Shown: positions 35,817-48,023 of the stretch, piece after piece
Layout: the number at the start of each line of letters is the position of its first letter
Numbering within the stretch: the stretch's first letter is position 1
The notes under the pieces: model-generated
The model's input: only the letters and a program-made list of their open reading frames with translations
The model's database searches: none
Told to the model about the DNA's origin: nothing
Assembly: GCF_014633365.1 (NCBI RefSeq)
Contig: NC_068341.1
Location: 23,604,339-23,668,338, forward strand
Reading direction: 5' to 3'
Length of the DNA: 64,000 nt
Source: Diospyros lotus
Lineage: Eukaryota; Streptophyta; Magnoliopsida; Ericales; Ebenaceae
Translations under genes and position numbers: made by a program

Positions 35817-37356
35817 TGTAACATCCCACCCCTTGGGTGTGTGTTAAGAGTAAACTTAAAATGGGAAAAATTAATTCACAAACCCAAATGCTGGCCATTG
35901 ATTTTAGTTTTCCCACACTCTTAACTAGAGGTCACTCAACACCACATTTATTTAATTAATCACTAATTCACTCCTCCTAGTGGTTTCACCCCTTACTTTC
36001 TAGGTCATGTTTAATCTTCTTAATAACTACTAAGGCTGAACTTTCAGAGCAAGATCAAACCAAGTTATATTAAAATTCATTTCCAATATTATTTAAATTT
36101 GTAATTAAAATCAAAATAATATTAAAATTTAAACAATTGACAAAATGTAATTAAAATATCTATAATTAATATTAAAACATCCACAAAATAATGCTTTGAA
36201 ATTTAAATTTAAATTAAGATCATATTTTTATGCATTTTTATAATTTAAATTTTTTGTTTATTTATGAATTGAAATATAAATACTAATTTAAAATATTAAT
36301 ATATAAATAATTATATATATATATAGGGGTGGGTTTTAAGTTTGGGTTTGTGTTTGGTGTTGGACTTGGGCTTGGGGTGCCCCAGGCCTAATCGTTGTAC
36401 TTTGAATTTTTTACAAACCTTAATCCAAATTTAAATTGATAAAAAAAAAAAACCCGCTTTAGCTGGGATGGGTCCAGGTGAGGATTTCCGGGACAGGTAC
36501 AATTATTATTTCTATTGATGACTGCTCATTTATCATAAGAAAAATAAATATTTATATACACATAATAATTAATGCAAATATAACATCCCAAAGCATAGTG
36601 TTGGCAGCAAATTGAAGTGATGCAACTAACGCTCGTGGACAACACGTTGAGGACAAGCAATTATGGTGTAACCACTCTAATACACTATATTACACCAAAG
36701 GCACGTGTTGAGAGATTCATGACAAACTAGTTAATTAGAACCCTTGAAGTCAGAAAAAACCTAATTGGCCAGTTTATGTGATTGAGTTTGTTATAATTAT
36801 TTTATTATTGTCGGAATATAATAATTAAAATTTATATTAAGAGAAGAGGTTCGAAAATTGGAAGAACTTGACTCAAAAATAAGACTCATCTAGGATAAAT
36901 CAGTGATAGTTGTGAAGGGGCTCGATCTGTTGTTCGGGAGAATCAAGGTTTGTCTAAGAAAAATTATCTAAGAAAATTAATTCACGAAACCAAATGCTCC
37001 CTATTGATTTTAGTTTTTCCACACTCTCAACTAGAGGTCACTCAATACCACATTTTTTTAATTAATCACTAACTCACTCCTAGTGATTTTTCCCATTATT
37101 TTCTAGCTCATGTTTAATCTCAATAACTAGCGAGGGTGAACTTTGGAAGATCAAGCCAAGTTATATTAAAATTCATTTCTAATATTATTTAAATATATAA
37201 TTAAAATAAAAATAATATTAAAATTTAAACAATTGACAAAATGCAATTAAAATATCTATAATTAATTTTAAAACATCCACAAAATAATGCTTTAAAATTT
37301 AAATTTAAATTAAGATAATATTTTTATGCATTTTGATAATTTACGAATTTTTCTTA
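35817..37356. repeat. Direct repeat pair, LTR-like start
   Basis: About 390 bp at 35855-36245 recurs at 36962-37345 (shared: CTAGAGGTCACTCAA, AAACAATTGACAAAATG, ATCCACAAAATAATGCTTT). The first copy is preceded by TGTAACATCCCACCCC (35819), an LTR-like terminus. The second copy is interrupted by the LTR at 37357 and continues at 45145. Between them (36310-36960) is unassigned AT-rich DNA. Confidence 0.7.
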
Positions 37357-39407
37357 TGTCAAGACTCTTTCTCAAAGATCCCGCTATTAAAGGAATCTGA
37401 GAAAAAAATCTCAAAAAGATTGGTACAAATAAATATTCAAGTAAATAAATTACCCCCTTTTTTTTTCCAGAGGAAGTGTAACACCCCACTCTCTCGGGTA
37501 TGTTATAACTTAGGAAATTTTAACTATATTTTTTTTTTATATAACTCTCCATGATATAATTTCAAAATTGCCCTACTACCTGTCTGTTATTAACTTTATT
37601 TACTCCATATATGTTAAGCTAGATAATCATCAAAGCAAAAGTAAGAATCGAACCTCAACATACCTCAAACATTAATAATATTACATGATCACCTCAACAT
37701 AATTAGTAACACAAGATTATTCGTCACTAGTACATAAGTCCCTCAACATAACATGAAACATGACATGAGTTTTTTTTTTTTTGTTTAACATAACTTGAAA
37801 ACATAACATATCATGACTTAAAGCATAACATAGCACGACTGATACATGATCGGGTCCTCATACAAGAGCTAAATGCAGAAAATAACTTCATAATGTCTTG
37901 CGTCTATACATTTCGCCCACTTCTATGTCTTCGATGCAAACCTCATCTGGAACATTTGAATGTTTCAAGGGCAAGACCCACATTAGATGATGAATCATCT
38001 AAATAAGAGTATATCATAATGCATATATATGAATGCAATGCACATAACATCATAACTCTCATGTTTGGGTTGATTGCATTTTAAGATTACCCGTCATTTT
38101 TATAGTCTCCTTGCCAAACCAGGGTGTATGGGTGCACCCTTGGCAAAGCAACGGCGTTAGTACCTAATCCCAAAACCCATGCAACATATGATCGTGAATC
38201 TCATCGTGCTCATATGCATATATCATCATTAGAAAATATAAATGTAACATACGTGATGCATAGCATACCATGACATGTCAACATGATAACTAAACCTTTC
38301 ACGAATTGAGTTTTGTATTGAAAAATGCTTCCAAGTCCTTTTCATAAATTATGTCAAATTGAGTAGTATCATTTACCTTGCAAAAAGATAATTTTGCCCC
38401 TAGTGTAATTTTGCTTCAAAATTCTCGTCGGACTTCAAATCGTACTCAAATATGAGCCTTAATGTACCCTGGTATCATAATTTCTTAAGAAGATTAGATT
38501 TCTAATTTTCTCTAATTTTTCAAATTTCTCCCATTTCCTCCTATTATTTCCTCAAGATTATGAAATAAATACTTTCTCATAAAATTTTCACAATTTCTCT
38601 TCACAATAATTCCTAAAAAAATATTCCTAAACCCCAAAAATTCTCTTATAATTTTCAGAATTCATATTCTATTTATTTCTCATTTTTCCTTTGATTTTTA
38701 AGCAATTATTGCCTCAAAAATCCATAATAAATATCAATCATTCATTTCTCTTCCAATTTCATCATCAAAAATTCTAAAATATCATTATCATATTTCTAAA
38801 ATTTTTGAAGAAATTTTTGAAATAATTTATCTTTTCGTGTAGCGATTCAGTATTCTTCTATACTGCGACGAACTCTCGATTTGTGTATCTAACAATGCCT
38901 TCTGCTACAAATTTTCACACAAATTACTAAACCCAGCCTATAGAATTTTTTTAGGAATTTTTGATATTTTTATCTATATTTTTTTCTATTTCTTTATTTC
39001 TCTTTTTCAAATCTCTCTCTCATTCTCAAATTTTTCTTTCTTACAACCTTTCTCTTTCAAATTTAAGTCCTCCAACCTTTGAAGTGTTCTATATTTATAG
39101 AAGATTGTATTAAGTTTAGCATAATTGTACTGACCCACTATCTTTAATTATTTTGTCATCTTTCTGAATTATTTTTCACTAAATCTCACCCATAATTTTT
39201 AATTATTTGTCCACACCCTACTTTATCTCCCACATTTCTCAATTATTTCACCCATTATCTTTGATTATTTGTCCACACCATACTTTGTCTCTCACATTTC
39301 TCAATTATTTCACCCATTATCAATAATTATTTTGTCACATTTCTTAATTATTTTCCACTAAATCTCACTCATAATCTTTAATTATTTGTCCACACCCTAC
39401 TTTGTCT

Positions 39408-41883
39408 CTCACTGTAATATCCGAAAAACTTTCGGGTAAGAAATATGAGATTTCAAAGGAAATTGGTATCAGAAGAACCCGAGAAAATATCCGAATCGAT
39501 TAGAAGGAACGCCCGGGTGCTCATATACTTAAAAAAATAGGCATATACCTTTTAAGAATTTCAAGAAATGATTTTTAGCATCGAAAGAAATTGGATCAGG
39601 AATGATTTTCAGTACAGCTAAAAATATAATTATGATTTTGACTGAAAAATTGAATCAATGCAGGAGACCTTCGAGAGGTCAACGGTACTGCAAGAAAGTT
39701 CATATTTAGTATGTAGAACAACCCTTTAGTGGTTTCAGGAAGAAACAAAAGGATTTACGATCAAAATGAATATTTGAGCCAAAGTGTAATTTCTCAAATT
39801 TGCCCGAGGGAGGTCTAAATGACATTTTTTTGGAATATTAGAGGAAGAAATGAAGATTTCTAAGCTTTACAGACTCAATGGAAGTTATAGAAAGTTCAGG
39901 GGCTTCATGGAAAGTCAAAAATGTAAAGAAATCAAAATGAAGGGGCAAAAGTGCAATTTCCAAAACTTGGAAGCTGCCATAGCAGACCAAGCTTCTGGTC
40001 ACCCTTCCCATCATCGAATTTGGTGGCGAAAGACCCAAGAAAATGGCAAGGGACGTCGGGGCAAGTCCCCAGAATCGATCTTGGCCGACAATTGGCCTTG
40101 GCCTTGGCTTGGTCGAAAACGACTAAATTTTCAGCCAAAAACAACCATAATTTACCTTAAGTAAATCGACTTTTGGGCAACTTTTGGTGCGTTTTGGACC
40201 GATCTAGGGCACGGGAAGGCTTTAGTGGCTTTGGGTGAAGCAAGATCCGTCGTTTTGGGATTCGAATTTGGCTATAAATAGAAGATGTAGTGGTTGAGAG
40301 TTTTGCAAGATTTGAAGTACCTCGTTTTTGAACAAATTGAGGCATCAAACCATATGGCTTTTGTTGCCCATGAGGTGAGGATCATTTCTGGAAAGTTTGA
40401 GGAATTTTGGAGTTCATTTGAGGGATGATCGGAGATTCGCTAGAAAAATCGAACCTTATCAGAGCTGGACAGATTTTTGCTTGGACGAAGGTCTTCCAAG
40501 TGTTGTTTCAAGCTCAAATTTGGCCAGAATGATCGACTCAAGGTAAGCTATCTTCTGGTATAGTCATTTTAACTTTCTGGTGTGCCGGTGCTAGAGAAGA
40601 TAATCGGAGATAATTTTTATTATTTTTAAATACTGAAAATAAAGAAAAATAGATTAAAAATAGAAATAAGAGGGATAAAATTCTAGAAAAATATCCAGAA
40701 ATATAGGAAAAGAGAATAGTTTACTTTTATGAATTTTTATTTTGGAAATTTCATGATAAAATAATTATTTTAAATTTTCAAAAGGAAACTTAATTAGAAA
40801 AAAATATGAAGAGGTTTTGGAAAATTCCAAAACAATTTATGGAAATTAGAAATGTTATTTTAGGAATTTTTATGAAGAAAAATTGAATAAAATACTTTAT
40901 TATAAATTTTGAAAGAATTTATGGCTATGAAAAAATAGAGGAAAAATAAGAAAAATAGAGAAAAAAAAAAGAAAAGTCTAGAAAAATTAGATTATTAATT
41001 TTTCTTGGAAATTATTGGCCAGGAAGTGATTTGGCAAAGGATCTTAACAATTTGTATTATTTTTTAGGTTAGCACACAAAATTGAGGGAAGTCGAATTTC
41101 TGTTTTGAGCTGAGTGGTTTTGTCCCTATAACTCATATACGATCTAATTATTTTTCTATGCATGATATCTACGCATGTTATGATCATCTTCATATACTGT
41201 TGCATGAGAAGTCGTGAGGTATGCATGACATAATATTATTATCATATTAAAACTCATACATGGGATTGGGATGTCATCCTAAGAGTGTAGCCGTAATTCC
41301 CCAAGGGCAATTGATGGAACAACGTTAGGATTATCCTGCAGAGGTTCGAAATTCTGCCCAGGGTTCCGTGTCGGGCTGGTAGGATAGGGAAGTTACACTA
41401 AGGTATTTATTTATAAATGTCCATGCATCATTCATTCATTTATACTTATATAACCCTCACTTGAAAATTTTCATCTTTTAATATTGGACTATGTCCCTAG
41501 AATATTCCACGTTCCAAGTGAGACAAGCGGCTGAAAGAGCAAGGAAGTGATGGAGGCATGAGCTTGATTGAAATTTGTGGCCCCCAAGTGGGGCTAGGAC
41601 CATCTATTACATTCAGTTGTATTGTTTAAGGTTTTAGCAATATTTGTAATATTATGTTTGGTGAACGATGTGTATGTACCTACGTATGTTATGTTTTCAA
41701 GATTTCTTGCAGGTTCTGATCTTGCTTCCATTTATGTTTAAAGTGTATCACTCTTTCACCATATTTGGGAGTGTTAATGTATAAAGGTTATGTTGAGGAT
41801 TTATTGTTGGTTTATGTTTGATGTAAAAAAAAAAAAAATCCTAGCATATATTAATGCCCTGTAAGGCGGGGTGTTACACTCAC
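39408..41883 (+). mobile_element. Inner solo LTR, TSD CTCAC
   Basis: LTR 39413-41878 (2,466 bp), starting TGTAATATCCGAAAAACTTT and ending GGCGGGGTGTTACA, flanked by CTCAC at 39408-39412 and 41879-41883. A TATA box GGCTATAAATAGAAG at 40269-40283 on the plus strand supports plus orientation and a U3 of about 860 bp. The open frames at 39838-40164 lie in U3 and match nothing known. Intact ends and exact TSD suggest a recent insertion. Confidence 0.88.
40271..40279 (+). promoter_or_regulatory. LTR TATA box
   Basis: CTATAAATA is the best core promoter match in the inner LTR (39413-41878). It would start retrotransposon RNA about 30 bp downstream. As a solo LTR it could act as an outward plus-strand promoter, but no gene lies close downstream. 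Confidence 0.55.
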
Positions 41884-42649
41884 ATTTCTCAATTATTTCA
41901 CCCACTATTTTTAATTATTTGTCCACACCCTACTTTGTCTCCCACATTTCTTAATTATTTCACCCATTATCTTTAATTATTTTGTCACATTTCTTAATTA
42001 TTTTCCACTAAATCTCACCCATAATCTTTAATTATTTATCCACACCCTACTTTGTCTCTCACATTTCTCAATTATTTCACCTACTATTTTTAATAATTTT
42101 GTCACCTTAATTATTTTTCACTAAATCTTATTTTATTCTTTCATTTAATTCATTAATTCTAAACTCATTTACTTAATCTTTCCTCTCACTAACTCTAAGC
42201 CCATTTACTTAGTCTTTTATTTTTCAGTTTAGCCCACTAGCTCTAAGCCCATTTACTTAGTCTTTCATTTTTTAACTTACCCCACTAATTCTAAGCCCAT
42301 TACTTTTCTCAATTATAATATCTAATGGATGTAAAAAGTATACAAAAATTAATTATTATTATTCTCAAAATACTAGGATATTATAGGAAGCAAAATAAAT
42401 ATTAAAACCATAAATTCATTTAATACAAACATTATGAACTTATTTATTTACAACTCTCAAAAGGTTCAATTACTACATAACAGGTTGTGACAATTTTGTC
42501 CCTACACTTGAAATATACTCCCAAAAACCTTTTCAGTCGTGATTGCTCCATACACAATACTACCCACAAGAATCAAACTCTACAAGGTTCACCCTTAACC
42601 TTTGTTTCCCCTTTTCTAAAATGATAAGTATAATTTAAGAGATTTACTA

Positions 42650-43110
42650 AAGGGCTAGACGCGCTTGCTGAGCGCCTTATAGAAATAGGGCAAAAAGACA
42701 AAATTGCTCCATCAAACTTTGCAAATTTGCAAAGCACTACCATTGCCCTTACTTTCTCCTCACTCTCCTTTCATGGCAGCGCATCCGCTGCCTTCGCCTC
42801 GCCGTGGCACCTCGTTGCCATGCCGTTGTTGCCTCGCCTCCGTTGCCTCCCTGCCATCGCCGACTGTCGCTGAAAGATAGAACGACGATCGGCGATGAGA
42901 GGTAGTGATGGCAACGAGGCAACAATGACATGGCAGTGAGGCGCCACGGGGGGGCGAGGCGAAGGCAGCGAAGGTGCAACCATGGGAGGAGAGCGAGGAG
43001 AGAGCAGGGGCAGGGGCAGTGTTTTGCAAATTTGTAAAGTTTGAGGGGGTAATTTTGTCCTTTTGCCCCTTTTCTGTAAGGCGCTCGGTAAGCTTCTTGG
43101 GCTCCCAAGA
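42650..43110. mobile_element. GC-rich foldback element
   Basis: Two arms of about 215 bp pair across a centre near 42875. The left arm has TGAGCGCCTTATAGAAATAG and CTGCCTTCGCCTCGC; the right arm holds their complements. The reverse complement of the right side reads CCGAGCGCCTTACAGAAA and CTGCCTTCGCCTCGC. A possible 9-bp duplication is TAATTTAAG (left, about 42631) and TAATTTAAA (right, about 43121), Mutator-like but not certain. Frames over this region (42749-43135, minus) read through the hairpin and are not genes. Confidence 0.8.
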
Positions 43111-45149
43111 CTTTTTCATAATTTAAAAGGAACATGAAGCAAAAGGAATCAAAGCATTACAGAATAACTTAACACATTATGTGCACCCATGCCATACTTT
43201 TACCCAATCACATAACCTTATACATATGCACAAATGCACACATATGGTTTTTAGGGCCTACATAAGACATTTTGGCAACCAAGACCCTAAAATACAAGTA
43301 AAAATACATATCTATAAACAAATCATTAAATTATGGATCGAAATCTTTCCTCGCGTCAAACTTACACCTACAGAGCTTATGGCATAAAAACCATCAACTG
43401 TGAGCTGAAACTCCCTCGCGTCAGACTTTCATCTACTAAGCTTAAGAGTACCCCGTGAACATAGTTCGACATACAAAATAATAGATAGCAAAGTAATTAT
43501 CATGCACATATATCAACTCGTAAATATATAATAAATTCGTGTATGATCACATGTTCCCAAATATTTCATGCAGGGTGACCATATATGACCAAATGACATA
43601 TACACCACCATGCCCATGCTTGTACATTAACAATACACATGTAATCTCAATGATAATCAACCATAATATTAAATTAGCAAATGCGTGTATGATTGACTGA
43701 TACCTATATAAAATGTAACCATACTTATTTTAAATATGAGGACCAACATGAGAGAGACATTGTTTCTTTGAAAATATAGGGTGAATCAAACCCTATTTAA
43801 AGCTTTTGGATGAGATCGTCAAGTATTCAAGTAAGGATAAAAATTTAGAAATAATAATTAATTTTTTAAAATAAAAATAAGTTTAGAAACTTGCATATGA
43901 AAAAAAATTGATATAAGAACTTGCATTTAAAAGAAAAAATAGATGTACAACTTGTCTCCGAAAATAAAATAAAAAGAAAAGAAAACTTGTCTTAAATGCT
44001 TTTTTATTATTATTATTATTGCTTGAATGGAATTGTTGAAGTATTGAAAGTAAATTTGAACTATAAAAATAAGAGAAGAGAGAACTACGCCTTATATAGA
44101 CGCGGGGGAGGAGGGATAGCCAACTCCTCTTCTTTTTTTTAATATATATTATATAATATATATATATATATATACACAGACGCACACAACACCCGTGACT
44201 CCCCTGGTCTCTCTTTTGTTTTTTTTAATAATATATAATATAATAATAATATATATATAGGGCCCTCCCCCTCAAATCAATTTGCTTGCCACCGCCTTCG
44301 CATCTCAACTTCTCTCTTTTTTTTTTTTTAATAAGAATATATAATAATTTATTATAACATTATATATATATATTTATTTATATATAGATGGGCAGCTTCA
44401 CGTGAAGCTGCTCTTCCCCCAATCTTTCTTTATTTTTATTTTTTTATTTTATATATTAAACTATTATTATATAATAAAATATTATATATTATATATACAC
44501 ACACAAAGGTTCACGTGTGAACCTTCCCCACTCCCCCAATCATTCTCCCATTTTCTGATTCTTATAATTGCATGCGCCTTCCATTGTTTTCATTTCCTTT
44601 TTTTTTTAAATTAAATAATTCTTTACCTTATTAATTTTTTTAATAATATATGTATAACTATTACACATATAATATTATATAAAAATTAATCACACCATAA
44701 GAATAATTCTCATAAATAATATTCAACTTTTTAATAATATATATTTTTTATCAACACTTTTATACTTAATGGTATTTTGATTCTAATTCTTAATGAAAGA
44801 AGTACAGTCATTTTGTTCAGAAATGATGAAATAGTGATCAAAACACTGTAAAAGGTCAACAATTCTAATTATGCATAGAAAATGTCATTAGGGTTCAAAA
44901 ACCTAAATTTTCAAATTCTTCATTATTTACACTCTAGTCACTAAACTTTCACAAAATTATAAAATATGTTCAAAAATTAATTTTTATGAAATTTCACACA
45001 CAATTTTGGTTGATCATATATAATCATGCATATTCTATTTTCAAACATTAAATATAGTGGCTCAAATTCATTGATCAATAAAAATGTGCAATACATGTGA
45101 AAATATTGACAAAGTGACCCAAACCCCCCCTACGGATCGTTACAACTTA

Positions 45150-45880
45150 TTTATGAGTTGAAATATAAATAATAATTTAAAATATCAATATATAAATAAT
45201 TTTTAATATATATATGACATGGGGATGTCATTAGTAGACTTCTAGATGATTGTTAAGGAACAACTAGTCGAATATGATGGTGATGATTGACAACATGGCA
45301 TAGTGGATAATGGTCAGGTTGTCAAATTATGATAGTGTGTTGATCATTTGACTGGAACCAGTATGATTGTTTTGTGTATTAGTGTACGAGATTTGCTAAT
45401 AAGTTGAACCATCTAATTGGGAGGTAAAAACGTTCATCTATGTAGTTCCGTATTGTTGGTATATGAAGACAGGCGCTTGGGATAAGATCAGTCGCTTTCG
45501 TCGGTATTTGATGGAGTAAATGTCCTATGTGATCTACTGTTAGTGTGACATAACAGTCCCTGGCCATAATAGATTGATTATTAGGAAATGAGTTTCCTCA
45601 AGAGTCATCTACTCACATTGATGAGGTCAGACACATAATTATTGAGTTTGTGAATTTATCCCTCTATGGTTCTCTCTCAGTCAGAATGTTAGGTGATGGA
45701 AGAATTATAGCACATGATATCGTTAGCCATAATAAGTTTACTTGAAATGAGACTTGATTGCCACCTATATTGTCCTGAGCTGCTGCTAAGCCCTTCTCAA
45801 GAACTCTCAAATTGTCATCGAAATATAGAGAGAATTTGGTGATAGGTTAAGGTGTTAGCCAATACTGAAATAAGTTTTGG
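45150..45880 (+). mobile_element. Copia LTR remnant, left part
   Basis: After the end of the direct repeat (to about 45205), sequence related to the copia LTR at 11153-11795 appears (for example GAGATTTGCTAATAAGTTGAACC near 45388 versus GAGATTTGTCGTTGAGCAGAACC near 11669). It stops at 45880 where the gypsy LTR is inserted and resumes at 51724. No coding. Confidence 0.6.
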
Positions 45881-46737
45881 TGTAACGACTCGTTAGAGGG
45901 CCCAGTGTTTATTTAGAATTATTTTGATATTTAGTTATTTCTTGAGTTAAAAGAATTTGTCAATTTAATTTTAATGTGGCAATTTAGAATAATTTTAATT
46001 GAGAAAATAGCATTTAAATAGCATTTAATTCTTTTTAAATTATGATAATTAAAATAAGGACATGTTGGTCTTTTAAGAAGTTCTTATTAGAACTTAATTA
46101 ATTAATTAGAATTATTATCTTAATTAATTAATTAGAATGATTATCTTAAGGGATTGAGATATCCGAGCGTGAGAAGGCTTTGGCTTGTAGTCTCCTAGTT
46201 GTATTAGGAGAAGGAGATTGAGTTATGGGCTAGGATTTCATAGTATATATATATATATATATAGCTTGATGGCCAATAGTTCTTCACGCCGTGTGAAGAA
46301 CAGAGGAGAAAAAAAGAGGCAGAGAGTTTAAGAAGCATTGGCAATATCTTGCGTAGGGGTTTTTCATTGAAATCAGTTGAGTTGATCCGTTCAAGATCAT
46401 AAGACAAGTTTCTTCTCTTTGTAATCCTTTCTTACGGGAGTAAATTAGCATTCGATCTTAGTTATTCCAGATTGTTTATCAAGTTGTATCAGTTTCAGTT
46501 TCAGATACGTTATATATATATATATATATATAGGCGTATATAATAAGTTTATATCAGTTCATGCATGATTTCTTTACAGCGATTCAAGTAAATATCATCG
46601 TTGAATCATCCCTAGAATTGTTTCATGTTGATTGGGACTTGTTTTCCCAAGTTTTAATTCGGAATGGTGTAGTTTTATTAAGAGTTGTTTAAGAGCAAAG
46701 TCTCTGTGTTTGTCATTCTGGGTTTAAAAGTTGCAGA

Positions 46738-47288
46738 CATCCGGATAGGTTCCCTCATATCCGGATGGGTTTTTCAAAGTATGTGAGTGACATCCGGATG
46801 GGCTAGAGGCTATCCGAATGTGTCAAAAAGATTTATGTGAGTGATATCCAGATGGTTCTTATTTATATCCGGATGGTCTCAGTGATATCCGGATGCTTTG
46901 TTCTCGTATCAGGATGTGCCAGTGTTTATTTTGTGAGTGATATCCGGATACATCGAGCCATATTCGGATGTGTCTATTATAAGTGATATTTGGATACCTT
47001 TCTCATACATCCGAATGTGTCGAGTTGATATCCAGATATCTTGTTTCATATCCGGATGCCCCTCTCGGAAGTTGGAATTTTTATATTCGAATAAGCTCCA
47101 GTTATATCCGAATTCCTCGTGAGATATCCGGATGTCCAGAATCCTATCCGGATATCCTATCTTGTATTCGAATACTTTCCAGTATATTCGAATAGCTCAT
47201 TTTTTGTGCTTCCAGTATATTCGGATGACTTGTTTCATATCTGGATGTCTCCACTCATATCCGGATGACCTTATCCATATCCAGATGG
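46738..47288. repeat. Palindrome array, word CATCCGGATG
   Basis: Twenty-four copies of ATCCGGAT or close variants (ATTCGGAT, ATCCAGAT, ATTCGAAT and others) in 550 bp. Core starts include 46739, 46759, 46792, 46812, 46846, 46867, 46887, 46908, 46942, 46962, 46988, 47009, 47030, 47050, 47085, 47106, 47126, 47146, 47166, 47186, 47219, 47239, 47259 and 47279. Of 23 intervals, 17 are 20 or 21 bp, five are 33-35 and one is 26. The spacers are mostly unlike, but three of the long ones share TGTGAGTGA. Many variants stay self-complementary (ATTCGAAT), suggesting that symmetry is kept. Position is 0.86-1.4 kb into the solo LTR. Confidence 0.9.
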
Positions 47289-48023
47289 TCTTTCCAGAAT
47301 TTCAAATGGGCTTATAGTGAGTCCTAATTCAAGTTTAATTCATTAAAGTATTCAATACCTTCCAATATTAAATTCATATGCCAGAATATGACAAGTTAAA
47401 CATGCCTATACCATAATTCATAAAATCTTCGTCTTCCAATATGATAGATCAGATTGCATGATTAGTATTTGATATGACATGATCAACAATATTTCGTGAG
47501 ATTATGTGCATACATTTTGGTATGAGCATTGAGCATGACTTTCTATGGATCACTATATATCGTGTGCTAGCATGTATGTAAGCATTGCATTATGCGCGCC
47601 AGGCGGCTAGTCCGTAGGGATCCCACTAGTTTCAATTTTAGTTTATGTTTTGCTCGTCTAATGTCGACCAGGGAGCTAGAGGCACATTGCCTACAGTATG
47701 TGCTTACAGTTTTTATGTTTGCAGGATTCAAATCAGTCGGGATGTATTATAGTTATGTGGACCTATGAGCTAAAGTTGCATACCTGCATTTAGTTTACAG
47801 TTTATGTGCATTACATCTTGTAAATGAAATCCAATGGATATTATATCTTTCAATACAAGTTCAGTAAGTATTTTATCAGTATCGATATTCTTCGATTCAG
47901 TTTCAGTTATTCTTTCCAACTTATTACTTGCTGAGCTTTGTAGCTCACCTTGTACTCTTTACCATTCCAGGTCCTAACGGGGTAGTACTAGATGTGGGGC
48001 CTAGCAACAGTGTTCAGTAGTGT

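Larger units (their letters stand above)
37472..42390 (-). mobile_element. Middle solo LTR, TSD GGAAG
   Basis: LTR 37477-42385, starting TGTAACACCCCACTCTCTCG and ending AGGATATTATA (the usual TTACA end has changed), flanked by GGAAG at 37472-37476 and 42386-42390. Same family as 14024-16055. Without the nested LTR it is about 2,438 bp. A minus-strand TATA-like stretch occurs near 39090. Tandem modules like those of 14820-15790 are at 39140-39412 and continue at 41879-42150. Confidence 0.85.
37352..45149 (-). mobile_element. Outer solo LTR of a three-layer nest
   Basis: LTR with left end TGTCAAGACTC (37357) and right end CTACGGATCGTTACA (45144), flanked by TCTTA and ACTTA (4 of 5). Removing it rejoins the repeat copy starting at 36962 with TTATGAGTTGAAATAT at 45150, matching the uninterrupted copy at 36262. 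It contains the LTR at 37477-42385. Without that, it is about 2.9 kb. Minus orientation is inferred from the TGTAACGATCCG start on that strand. No internal coding region, so solo LTR. It also carries the foldback at 42650-43110. Frames at 43883-44614 are noise. Confidence 0.65.

Noticed and set aside
42749..43135. 128-codon minus frame, Arg/Pro rich
   Set aside because: It reads straight through a long GC-rich inverted repeat; overlapping frames of similar length occur on the same strand, and no domain is seen.
46739..47288. Palindrome array considered as a CRISPR array
   Set aside because: Plant nuclear LTR context, repeats only 8-10 bp, spacers about 10-25 bp, and no cas genes; not a CRISPR.
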